DNA of 64,000 bases from Phylloscopus collybita (taxonomy: Eukaryota > Chordata > Aves > Passeriformes > Phylloscopidae). Numbering within the stretch: position 1 is the stretch's first letter; every line of letters begins with the position of its first letter. This document shows positions 9,263 through 20,726 of the stretch, piece by piece. The notes under the pieces are model-generated. The model had not been told where the DNA came from and ran no database searches. It saw only the letters and a program-made list of their open reading frames with translations. The stretch covers positions 16,757,501 through 16,821,500 of the forward strand of contig JAJNNQ010000130.1 of NCBI GenBank assembly GCA_027886175.1. Reading direction: 5' to 3'. A program made the position numbers and the translations under genes.

Positions 9263-9978
9263 TATGACTCTGCAAAAATAATATGTGCAGGCCTTAGCTG
9301 AAAATTCAGCATGAAGAGTTTTATTGTTAGGTTTAGAATAGTCTGCAAAATTCAAGAAAGCCCTTTTGTCTTAAGATGTATTGCTTGTTTTAATATGTAA
9401 CTTTTTGTAGTTCCAATAAGAGTTTCTAGGACAGCTTTGCCCCTGCTTAGAATCTTTCTTTTATTAGTTCTCCCCTGCCTTACCTCCTTTGTCATGCACA
9501 ATTATCCTCGTGTCCATCATTTAATTCTTATCTTTGAAGTACAGTAGAGCTAGCCATTCATTTTGCAAAACTGTTCTCGGCCCATCCCAAAACTTGTGCT
9601 AGATTTGTTAGAACCTAAATGACTTAATTTAGCATGATGTATTTAGATTGTTTTATTAGTAACTGTAACTTAGAATCCACCCCAGAATTGTAGTATTAAA
9701 CCGCCCACCACCCCAGGCTCAGGGTCTCTCTCTCCAGAGGCACCAGCCTGGGGTGGCTGGGGGGATCATCCTGACCCCCTTCCCCCCGCCCCCGAATAAA
9801 GCCTCTGTTCCCTAGAAAATTCAAGAGAGAGTCCCTTCTTTCTTCAATCCGGCCTTGACAGCGTTATCCAGTGACAAGACACGAACCCCCACAAAGTGAC
9901 TGGTTGGGGCGTGCCGAGAGCTGCTGGGTAGACCAGGCTAGACACTGAGCCAGGCCAGAGCAGGCACGCACTGCAACA
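9263..9978 (+). repeat. 3' LTR of the endogenous retrovirus (716 bp)
   Basis: Bounded on the left by the polypurine tract and on the right by the GTCCTC target duplication. It begins TATGACTCTGC, identical to the 5' remnant, and ends CTGCAACA. The U3 part is AT-rich. A C-rich stretch and a polyadenylation signal lie in the last 300 bp. I see no convincing TATA box. The LTR carries no open frame of note. Confidence 0.9.
9795..9800 (+). promoter_or_regulatory. Polyadenylation signal AATAAA in the 3' LTR
   Basis: AATAAA lies about 180 bp before the LTR end, after a C-rich stretch (TTCCCCCCGCCCCCG). The expected R/U5 boundary would fall some 15-25 bp downstream. This is the usual location for a retroviral poly(A) signal in R. 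Confidence 0.75.
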
Positions 9979-9984
9979 GTCCTC
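9979..9984. repeat. Right target-site duplication of the endogenous retrovirus
   Basis: GTCCTC matches 6238-6243 exactly. The satellite resumes at once with the TCCAGATTCCAGATGTCAG portion of the monomer, in the phase expected if the element were removed. Confidence 0.85.
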
Positions 9985-11131
9985 TCCAGATTCCAGATGT
10001 CAGTTTGTAAAAGGCCGTTGTCATTACAAGGGCAGTCAAACTTCTATCTGGTGGTAGATTGCACCTGGAAGACATCCTCATTTGTATGGAATTTAAGTGG
10101 AAAATTAATAGGCAGAAGCCTAGTGGCAGGCACATATAATTAGACACGAACGCTGGCCCATTTCCATGGGAAACCGAAGTCTCCACTCCAGGTTCTTGAT
10201 GTCAGTTTGTAGGAGGACTTTGGCACTACAAGGGCAGAAAAAGTTCCGTCTGGTGGTTGATTGCATCGAGGAGATATCCTCATTTGTATGGAATTTCAGC
10301 AGACAGAAGCCCAGTGGCAGGCAGACAGCATTAGACACGAAGAGTGTACCTTTTCCATGGGAAACCCAAGTCTCCATTCCCTGTTCCTCATGTCAGTTTG
10401 TAAGAGGCCTTTGGCACTACAAGGGCAGACAAACTTCCGTCTGGTGGCTGATTGCATCAGGGAGATATCCTCATTTGTGAGGAATTTCAGCAGGCAGAAG
10501 CCCAGTGGCAGGCAAACAGCATTAGACACAAACGGTGGCCCATTTCCATGGGAAACCAAAGTCTCCAACCCAGGCTCCTGATGTCAGTTTTTAGGAGGTC
10601 TTTGGCATTAAAAGGGTAGACAAACTTCCATCTGGTGGGAAATTGCGTTTGGGAGATATCCTCATTTGTATGGAATTTTAGTAGGCATATGCCCCCTGGC
10701 AGGCAGACAGCATTAGACACAAACAGTGGCCCTTTTCCATGGGAAACCAAAATCTCCACACCATGTTGCAAATGTCACTTTCTAGGAGGCGTTTTCCAAT
10801 ATAAGGGAGGAGAAACTTCCATCTGGTTGTAGATTGCACCTGGGAGATATCCTCATTTCTATGGAATTTTAGTGGAATTTTAGTAGGCAGAATCCCAACG
10901 GAAGGCAGAGAGAATTAGACAGGAACAGTGGCCCGTTTCCTAAGGAAACCAAAGTCTCCATCTCACATTCCTGATGTCAGATTGTCGGAGGCCTTTGGCA
11001 TTAAAAGGGCAGACAAACTTCCATCTGGTGGGAAATTGCATTTGGGAGATATCCTCATTTGTAGGGAATTTTAGTAGGTATATGCCCACGGGCAGGAAGA
11101 CAGCATTAAACACCAAGGGTGGCCCTTTTCC
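9985..11131 (+). repeat. 191/202-bp satellite between the provirus and the higher-order array
   Basis: About six monomers in the same orientation as the left segment. They do not match the start of the 5868-bp repeat. The segment continues the monomer broken by the provirus. No gene is seen. Confidence 0.88.
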
Positions 11132-14100
11132 ATGGGAAACCAAAGTCTCCACCCCAGGTTCCTGATGTCATTTTCTAGGAGGCCTCTGGCACTACAAGAC
11201 GAGACAAACTTCCAACTGGTGGCATATTGCATCTGGGAGATATCCTCATTTGTATGTAATTTTAGTAGGCGTAAGCCCAGTGGCAGGCAGACAGCATTAG
11301 ACAGGAACCGTGGCCCTTTGCCATGGGAAACCAAAGTCTCCACCCCAGCTTCTTGATGTCAATTTGTAGGAAGCCTTTTGCTCTACAGGGGGAGACAAAC
11401 TTCCATTTGGTGGTAGATTGCACGTGAGAGACATCTTCAATGGTATAGAATTTTATTGGAATTTTAATAGGCAGAAGCCTTGTGGCAGGCAAACATCATT
11501 AGACACGAACGCTGTCCCATTTCCATGGGAAACCAAAGTCTCCACTCCAGGTTCCTGATGTCAGTTTGTAGGAGGCCTTTGGCACTACAAGGGCAGACAA
11601 AGTTCCGTCTGGTGGTTGATTGCATTGAGGAGATATCCTCATTTGTATGGAATTTCAGATGGCAGAAGCCCAGTGGCAGGCAGACAGCATTAGACACGAA
11701 CAATGGACCTTTTCCATGGGAAACCAAAGTCTCCACCTCACGTTCCTGATGTCAGTTTGTAGGAGGCCTTTGGAAATACAAGGGCAGGCAAACTTCCATC
11801 TGGTGGTAGATTGCACCTGGGAGATAACCTCATTTCTATAGAATTTTAGTGGAATTTTAGTAGGCATAAGGCCAGTGGCTGCCAGACAGCATTAGACACG
11901 AACGGTGGGCATTTCTTTGGGAAACAAAAGTCTCCACCCCCCGTTCGGGATGTCAGTTTTTAGGAGGCCTTTGGCACTACGGGGGCAGAAAAACTTCCAC
12001 CCAGTGGTAGATTACACCTGGGAGATATCCTCATTTGTATGGAACTTCAGCAGTCATCACCACAGTGCCAGGCAGACAGCATTAGACAGGAACGGTGGTC
12101 CTTTTCCATGGGAAAGCAAAGTCTCCACCCCAGGTTCCTGATGGCAGTTTGTTGGAGGCCTTTGGAAACACAAGGGCAGAGAATCTTCCATCTGGTGTTA
12201 GATTGCACCTGGGAGATATACTCATTTGTATGGAATTTTAGTGGAATATTAGTAGACAGAATCCCAGCTGCAGGTAGACAGAATTAGACATGAATAGTGG
12301 CTCATTTCCATGGGAAACCAAAGTCTCCACCCCAGGTTCCTCATGTCATTTTCTAGGAGGCCTCTGGCACTACAGGAGGAGACAAAGTTCCTATTGGTGG
12401 CATATTGCATCTAGGAGATATCCTCATTTGTATGTAATTTTAAAAGCCATAAGCCCAGTGGCAGCCAGACAGTATTAGACGCGAACGGTGGCCCTTTTCC
12501 ATGGGAAACCAAAGTCTCCGCCTCAGGTTCTTGATGTCAATTTGTAGGAAGCCTTTGGCTCTTCAGGGGCAGACAAACTTCCATCTGGTGGTAGATTGCA
12601 CCTGGGAGACATCCTCATTTGTATAGAATTTTAGTGGAATTTTAGTCGGCATAAGCCCAGTGTCTCGCAGACAGCATTAGACACGAACTGTGGTCCATTT
12701 CCTTGGGAAACCAAAGTCTCCATCTCACGTGCCTGATGTCAGTTTGTAGGAGGCCTTTGGCACTACAAGGGCAGATAAACTTCCAACTGGTGGTAGATTC
12801 CGTGCGGGAGATATCCTCATTTGTGAGGAATTTTAGCAGGCATAACCCCAGTGGCAGGCAGACAGCATTAGACACAAACGGTGGTCCTTTTCCATGGGAA
12901 ACCGAAGTCTCTACCCCACGTTCCTGATATTAGTTTGTAAGAGGCCTTTGGAAGTTCAAGGGCAGAAAAACTTCCATCTGGTGGTAGATTGCACCTGGGA
13001 GATATCCTCATTTTTATGGAATTTCAGTGGTATTAAAGTAGGCAGAAATCCAGCGGCAGGCAGACTGCTTTACACACGAACCCTGGCCCATATCCATGGG
13101 AAACCAAAGTCTCCACTCCAAGCTCCTCATGTCAGTTTATAGAAGGCCTTTGGAAATACAAGGGCAGAAAAACTTATATCTGGCGGTAGACTGCACCCGG
13201 GAGATGTCTTCATTTGTATGGAATTTCAGTGGAATTTTCGTAGGTAGAAGCCCAATGGCAGGCAGACATTATTAGACACGAACGGTGGCCCATTTCCATG
13301 AGAAACCAAAGTCTCCACCCCAGGTTCCTGATGTCAGTTTTTAGGAGGCCTTTGGCACTAGAAGGGCAAACAAACTTCCAACTGGTGGGAGATTCCATCT
13401 GGGAAATATCCTCATTTGTGAGGAATTTCAGTAGGCATAAATCCAGTGGCAGGCAGACAGCATTAGACACGAACAGTGGCCCTTTTCCATGGAAAACCAA
13501 AATCTCCACCCCATGTTTTTGATGTCACTTTGTAGGAGGCGATTTCCAATATAAGGGCAGAGAAACTTCCATCTGGTTGTAGACTCTATCTGGGAGATAT
13601 CCTCATTTGTACGGGATTTTACTAGGCATAATCCCAGTGGCAGTCACATAGCATTAGACACAAACGGTGGCCCATTTCCATGGGAAAACAAAGTCTCCAC
13701 CCCACGTTTCTGATGTCAATTAGTAGAAGGCGTTTGGAACTACAAGGGCAGAAAAACTTCCATCTGGTGGTAGATTGCACCTGGGAGATATCCTCATTTC
13801 TCTGGAATTTTATTGGAATTTTATTACGAAGATCCCCAGTGGCAGGCAGACAGCTTTAGACACGAACGGTGGCCCATTTTTATGGGAAACCAAAGTCTCC
13901 ACCCCACGTTCCTGATGTCCGTTACGAGGAGGCCTTCGGCAGTACAAGGGTAGACAAACTTCCACCTGGTGGTAAATTGCTCCTGGGAGATATCCTCATT
14001 TGTATGGACCTTCAGCAGTCATAACCACAGTGCCAGGCAGACAGCATTAGACAGGAACGGTGGTCCTTTTCCTAGGGAAACCAAAGTCTCCACACCATGT

Positions 14101-14858
14101 TCCCGATGTCAGGTTTTAGTAGGCCATTGACAGTACAAGGGCAGAAAAACTTCCATCTGGTGGTTGATTGCATCGGGAAGATATCCACATTTGTATGGAA
14201 TTTCAGCAGATTGAAGCCCAGTGGCAGGCAGACAGCATTAGACACGAACGGTGGCCCTTTTCCATGGGAAAACAAAGTCTCCAACCCAGGCTCCTGATGT
14301 CAGTTTGTAGGAGGCCTTTGGCACTAGAAGGGCAGACAAACCTCCATCTAGTGGTGGATCGCACCTCGTAGATGTCCTTATTTGTATGGAATTTTAGTGG
14401 TATTTTAGTACTCAGAAGCCCAGTTGCAGACAGAGAGCATTAAACATGAACGGTGGGCCTTTTCCATAGGAAACCAAAGTCTCCAGGCCAGGTTCCGAAT
14501 GTCAGTATAAAGGAGGCCTTTGGCACTGCAAGAGCAGACAAACTTCCATCTGGTGGCATATTGCATCTGGGAGATATCCTCATTTGTATGGAAGTTCAGC
14601 AGTCATAACCACAGTGCCAGGCAGACAGCATTAGACAGGAACGGTGGTCCTTTTCCATGGGAAACCAAAGTCTCCACCCTAGGTTTCTGATGGCAGTTTG
14701 TAAAAGGCCTTTGGAAACATAAGGGCAGAGAAACTTCCATCTGGTGTTAGTTTGCACCTGGGAGATATTCGCATTTGTATGGAATTTTAGAGGAATTTTA
14801 GTCGGCAGAATCCCAGCGGCAGGCAGACAGAATTAGACATGAATAGTGGCCCATTTCC
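11132..14858 (+). repeat. Higher-order repeat copy A1 (3727 bp, internally deleted)
   Basis: The phase is set by the start of the ATGGGAAACC motif of the monomer whose next block reads TGATGTCATTTTCTAGG. A1 aligns with A2 at an offset of 3727 up to about 13575, then at an offset of 5868 (for example 13576 with 19444). It therefore lacks about 2141 bp, roughly eleven monomers, corresponding to about 17303-19443 of A2. The join lies inside a monomer at the conserved CTTCCATCTGGTTGTAGA stretch, as expected for unequal crossing-over between out-of-register monomers. Confidence 0.85.
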
Positions 14859-17800
14859 ATGGGAAACCAAAGTCTCCACCCCAGGTTCCTGATGTCATTT
14901 TCTAGGAGGCCTCTGGCACTACAAGACGAGACAAACTTCCAACTGGTGGCATATTGCATCTGGGAGATATCCTCATTTGTATGTAATTTTAGTAGGCATA
15001 AGCCCAGTGGCAGGCAGACAGCATTAGACAGGAACCGTGGCCCTTTGCCATGGGAAACCAAAGTCTCCACCCCAGCTTCTTGATGTCAATTTGTAGGAAG
15101 CCTTTTGCTCTACAGGGGGAGACAAACTTCCATTTGGTGGTAGATTGCACGTGAGAGACATCTTCAATGGTATAGAATTTTCTTGGAATTTTAATAGGCA
15201 GAAGCCTTGTGGCAGGCAAACATCATTAGACACGAACGCTGTCCCATTTCCATGGGAAACCAAAGTCTCCACTCCAGGTTCCTGATGTCAGTTTGTAGGA
15301 GGCCTTTGGCACTACAAGGGCAGACAAAGTTCCGTCTGGTGGTTGATTGCATTGAGGAGATACCCTCATTTGTATGGAATTTCAGATGGCAGAAGCCCAG
15401 TGGCAGGCAGACAGCATTAGACACGAACAATGGACCTTTTCCATGGGAAACCAAAGTCTCCACCTCACGTTCCTGATGTCAGTTTGTAGGAGGCCTTTGG
15501 AAATACAAGGGCAGGCAAACTTCCATCTGGTGGTAGATTGCACCTGGGAGATAACTTCATTTCTATAGAATTTTAGTGGAATTTTAGTAGGCATAAGGCC
15601 AGTGGCTGCCAGACAGCATTAGACACGAACGGTGGGCATTTCTTTGGGAAACAAAAGTCTCCACCCCCCGTTCGGGATGTCAGTTTTTAGGAGGCCTTTG
15701 GCACTACGGGGGCAGAAAAACTTCCACCCAGTGGTAGATTACACCTGGGAGATATCCTCATTTGTATGGAACTTCAGCAGTCATCACCACAGTGCCAGGC
15801 AGACAGCATTAGACAGGAACGGTGGTCCTTTTCCATGGGCAAGCAAAGTCTCCACCCCAGGTTCCTGATGGCAGTGTTTAGGAGGCCTTTGGAAACACAA
15901 GGGCAGAGAATCTTCCATCTGGTGTTAGATTGCACCTGGGAGATATACTCATTTGTATGGAATTTTAGTGGAATATTAGTAGACAGAATCCCAGCTGCAG
16001 GTAGACAGAATTAGACATGAATAGTGGCTCATTTCCATGGGAAACCAAAGTCTCCACCCCAGGTTCCTCATGTCATTTTCTAGGAGGCCTCTGGCACTAC
16101 AGGAGGAGACAAAGTTCCTATTGGTGGCATATTGCATCTAGGAGATATCCTCATTTGTATGTAATTTTAATAGCCATAAGCCCAGTGGCAGCCAGACAGT
16201 ATTAGACGCGAACGGTGGCCCTTTTCCATGGGAAACCAAAGTCTCCGCCTCAGGTTCTTGATGTCAATTTGTAGGAAGCCTTTGGCTCTTCAGGGGCAGA
16301 CAAACTTCCATCTGGTGGTAGATTGCACCTGGGAGACATCCTCATTTGTATAGAATTTTAGTGGAAGTTTAGTCGGCATAAGCCCAGTGTCTCGCAGACA
16401 GCATTAGACACGAACTGTGGTCCATTTCCTTGGGAAACCAAAGTCTCCATCTCACGTGCCTGATGTCAGTTTGTAGGAGGCCTTTGGCACTACAAGGGCA
16501 GATAAACTTCCAACTGGTGGTAGATTCCGTGCGGGAGATATCCTCATTTGTGAGGAATTTTAGCAGGCATAACCCCAGTGGCAGGCAGACAGCATTAGAC
16601 ACAAACGGTGGTCCTTTTCCATGGGAAACCGAAGTCTCTACCCCACGTTCCTGATATTAGTTTGTAAGAGGCCTTTGGAAGTACAAGGGCAGAAAAACTT
16701 CCATCTGGTGGTAGATTGCACCTGGGAGATATCCTCATTTTTATGGAATTTCAGTGGTATTAAAGTAGGCAGAAATCCAGCGGCAGGCAGACTGCTTTAC
16801 ACACGAACCCTGGCCCATATCCATGGGAAACCAAAGTGTCCACTCCAGGCTCCTCATGTCAGTTTATAGAAGGCCTTTGGAAATACAAGGGCAGAAAAAC
16901 TTATATCTGGCGGTAGACTGCACCCGGGAGATGTCTTCATTTGTATGGAATTTCAGTGGAATTTTCGTAGGTAGAAGCCCAATGGCAGGCAGACATTATT
17001 AGACACGAACGGTGGCCCATTTCCATGAGAAACCAAAGTCTCCACCCCAGGTTCCTGATGTCAGTTTTTAGGAGGCCTTTGGCACTAGAAGGGCAAACAA
17101 ACTTCCAACTGGTGGGAGATTCCATCTGGGAAATATCCTCATTTGTGAGGAATTTCAGTAGGCATAACTCCAGTGGCAGGCAGACAGCATTAGACACGAA
17201 CAGTGGCCCTTTTCCATGGGAAACCAAAATCTCCACCCCATGTTGCTGATGTCACTTTGTAGGAGGCGTTTTCCAATATAAGGGCAGAGAAACTTCCATC
17301 TGGTTGTAGATTGCACCTGGGAGATATGCTCATTTCTATGGAGTTTTAGTGGAATTTTAGTAGGAAGAAGCACAGTGGCAGGCAGACAGCATTAGACACG
17401 AACAATGGCCCATTTTTATGGGAAACCAAAGTCTCCACCCCACGTTCCTGATGTCAGGTTTTAGGAGGCCTTTGGCAGTACAAGGGCAAACAAACTTCCG
17501 TCTGGTGGCTGATTGCATCGGGGAGATATCCTCATTTGTATGGAATTTCAGCAGGTAAAAGCCCAGTGGCAGGCAGACAGCATTAGACACGAACGGTGGC
17601 CCTTTTCCATGGGAAAACAAAGTCTCCAACCCAGGCTCCTGATGTCAGTTTGTAGGAGGCCTTTGGCATAAAAAGGGCAGACAAACTTCCATCTGGTGGG
17701 AAATTGCGTTTGGGAGATATCCTCATTTGTAGGGAATTTTGGTAGGCTTCTGCCCACTGGCAGGCAGACAGCATTAGACACGAACAGTGGCCCCTTTCCA

Positions 17801-20726
17801 TGGAAAAACAAATTATCCATCCTATGTTCCTGATGTCAGTTTTTAGGAGGCTTTTGGCACTGCAAGGGCTGACAAACTTCCACCTGGTGGTAGATTGCAC
17901 CTGGGAGATATCCTCATTTTTATGGAATTTTAGTGGTATTTTAGTACTCAGAAGCCCAATGGCAGACAGACAGCATTAAACATGAATGGTGGGCCTTTTC
18001 TATAGGAAACCAAAGTCTCCAGGTGAGGTTCCGAATGTCAGTTTGAAGGAGGCCTTTGGCACTGCAAGAGCAGACAAATTTCCATCTGGTGGCATATTGC
18101 GTCTGGGAGATATCCTCATTTGTATGTAATTTCAGTAGTCATAAGTCAGTGGCAAGGAGACAGCATTAAACACCAAGGGTGGCCCTTTTCCATGGGAAAC
18201 CAAAGCGTCCTCTCCAGGTTCCTGATGTCAGTTTGTAGGAGGCCGTTGCATTACAAGGGCAGACAAACTTTCAACTGGTGGTAGACTCCATCTGGGAGAT
18301 ATCCTCATTTTTATGGAATTTTACTAGGCATACGCCCAGTGGCAGGCACATAGCATTAGACAAAAAGGGTGGCCCATTTCCATGGGAAAACAAAGTCTCC
18401 ACCGCACGTTCCTGATGTCAATTTTTAGGAGGCCTTTGGCACTTCAAGGGCAGACAAACTTCCACCTGGTGGTAGATTGCACCTGGGACTTATCAGCATT
18501 TGTATGGAACTGCAGCAGTCATAACCACGGTGCCAGGCAGACAGCATTAGACACGAACGGTGGCCCTTTTCCATGGGAAACCAAAGTCTACGCCCCAGGT
18601 TCCTGATGTTAATTTGTAGGAAGCCTTTAACACTACAAGGGCAGACAAACTTCCATCTGGTGGTAGATTGCACCTGGGAGGTATCCTCATTTGTATGGAA
18701 TTTTAGTGGAATTTTAGTAGGCATAAGCCCAGTATCTGGCAGACAGCATTACACACGAACAGTGGCCCTTTTCCATGGGAAACCAAAATCTCCACCCCAT
18801 GTTGCTGATGTCACTTTGTAGGAGACGTTTTCCAATATAAGGGCAGAGAAACTTCCATCTGGTTGTAGATTGCACCTGGGAGATATCCTCATTTTTATGG
18901 AGTTTTAGTGGAATTTTAGTAGGAAGAAACCCCGTGGCAGGCAGACAGCATTAGACAAGAAAAATGGCCCATTTGATGGAAAACCAAAGTCTCCACCCCT
19001 CGTTCCTGATGCCCGTTTCTAGGAGGCCTTTGGCACTACAAGGGCAGACAAACTTCCGTCTGGTGGTTGATTGCATCGTTGAGATATCCTCATTTTTATG
19101 GAATTTCATCAGGTAGAAGCCCAGTGGCAGGCAGACAGCATTAGAGAGGAACGGTGGCCCTTTTCCATGGGAAAACAAAGTCTCCAACCAGGCTCCTGAT
19201 GTCAGTTTTTAGTAGGCCTTTGGCATTAAAAGGGCAGACAAACTTCCATCTGGTGGGAAATTTTGTTAGGGAGATATCCTCATTTGTATGTAATTTCAGT
19301 AGTCATAAGCCCAGTGGCAAGGAGACAGCATTAAACAACAAGGGTGCCCCTTTTCCATGGGAAACCAAAGCCTCCTTTCCAGAATCCTGATGTCAGTTTG
19401 TAGGAGGCCTTTGGCATTACAAGGGCAGACAAACTTTCATCTGGTGGTAGACTCTATCTGGGAGATATCCTCATTTGTACGGGATTTTACTAGGCATAAT
19501 CCCAGTGGCAGTCACATAGCATTAGACACAAACGGTGGCCCATTTCCATGGGAAAACAAAGTCTCCACCCCACGTTCCTGATGTCAATTAGTAGAAGGCG
19601 TTTGGAACTACAAGGGCAGAAAAACTTCCATCTGGTGGTAGATTGCACCTGGGAGATATCCTCATTTCTCTGGAATTTTATTGGAATTTTATTACGAAGA
19701 TCCCCAGTGGCAGGCAGACAGCTTTAGACACGAACGGTGGCCCATTTTTATGGGAAACCAAAGTCTCCACCCCACGTTCCTGATGTCCGTTACTAGGAGG
19801 CCTTCGGCAGTACAAGGGTAGACAAACTTCCACCTGGTGGTAGATTGCTCCTGGGAGATATCCTCATTTGTATGGACCTTCAGCAGTCATAACCACAGTG
19901 CCAGGCAGACAGCATTAGACAGGAACGGTGGTCCTTTTCCTAGGGAAACCAAAGTCTCCACACCATGTTCCCGATGTCAGGTTTTAGTAGGCCATTGACA
20001 ATACAAGGGCAGAAAAACTTCCGTCTGGTGGTTGATTGCATCGGGAAGATATCCACATTTGTATGGAATTTCAGCAGATAGAAGCCCAGTGGCAGGCAGA
20101 CAGCATTAGACACGAACGGTGGCCCTTTTCCATGGGAAAACAAAGTCTCCAACCCAGGCTCCTGATGTCAGTTTGTAGGAGGCCTTTGGCACTACAAGGG
20201 CAGACAAACCTCCATCTAGTGGTGGATCGCACCTCGTAGATGTCCTTATTTGTATGGAATTTTAGTGGTATTTTAGTACTCAGAAGCCCAGTTGCAGACA
20301 GAGAGCATTAAACATGAACGGTGGGCCTTTTCCATAGGAAACCAAAGTCTCCAGGCCAGGTTCCGAATGTCAGTATAAAGGAGGCCTTTGGCACTGCAAG
20401 AGCAGACAAACTTCCATCTGGTGGCATATTGCATCTGGGAGATATCCTCATTTGTATGGAACTTCAGCAGTCATAACCACAGTGCCAGGCAGACAGCATT
20501 AGACAGGAACGGTGGTCCTTTTCCATGGGAAACCAAAGTCTCCACCCTAGGTTTCTGATGGCAGTTTGTAGGAGGCCTTTGGAAACATAAGGGCAGAGAA
20601 ACTTCCATCTGGTGTTAGTTTGCACCTGGGAGATATTCGCATTTGTATGGAATTTTAGTGGAATTTTAGTAGGCAGAATCCCAGCGGCAGGCAGACAGAA
20701 TTAGACATGAATAGTGGCCCATTTCC
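14859..20726 (+). repeat. Higher-order repeat copy A2 (5868 bp)
   Basis: A full unit of about 30 monomers, which fits about 18 short and 12 long monomers. Its monomers differ from one another noticeably, but each has a near-identical counterpart 5868 bp away in A3. That combination defines a higher-order repeat. No gene is seen. The 60-105 codon open frames here recur at the same offsets in A3. Confidence 0.9.

Larger units (their letters stand above)
6244..9978 (+). mobile_element. Internally deleted class II endogenous retrovirus
   Basis: A 3735-bp proviral remnant inserted into a satellite monomer. The order is the first 79 bp of the LTR, then RNase H and integrase of pol, env, a polypurine tract and a complete 716-bp 3' LTR. 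The rest of the 5' LTR, the primer-binding site, gag, protease and most of reverse transcriptase are missing. The join between LTR and pol is at 6322/6323. The 79 bp of 5' LTR is identical to the start of the 3' LTR, which suggests a fairly young insertion, although 79 bp is a small sample. The 6-bp GTCCTC duplications on both sides show a normal integration. The deletion could have happened during reverse transcription or after integration. I cannot tell which. No second copy of this element is present in the window. Confidence 0.93.

Noticed and set aside
6244..9978. Intact, infectious provirus
   Set aside because: gag, protease, reverse transcriptase, primer-binding site and most of the 5' LTR are absent, pol has a frameshift and two stops, and env has a stop.
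9263..9978. The 368-bp solo LTRs as copies of the proviral 3' LTR
   Set aside because: Lengths differ (368 against 716 bp) and the sequences are unrelated apart from the terminal GCAACA. They belong to different families.
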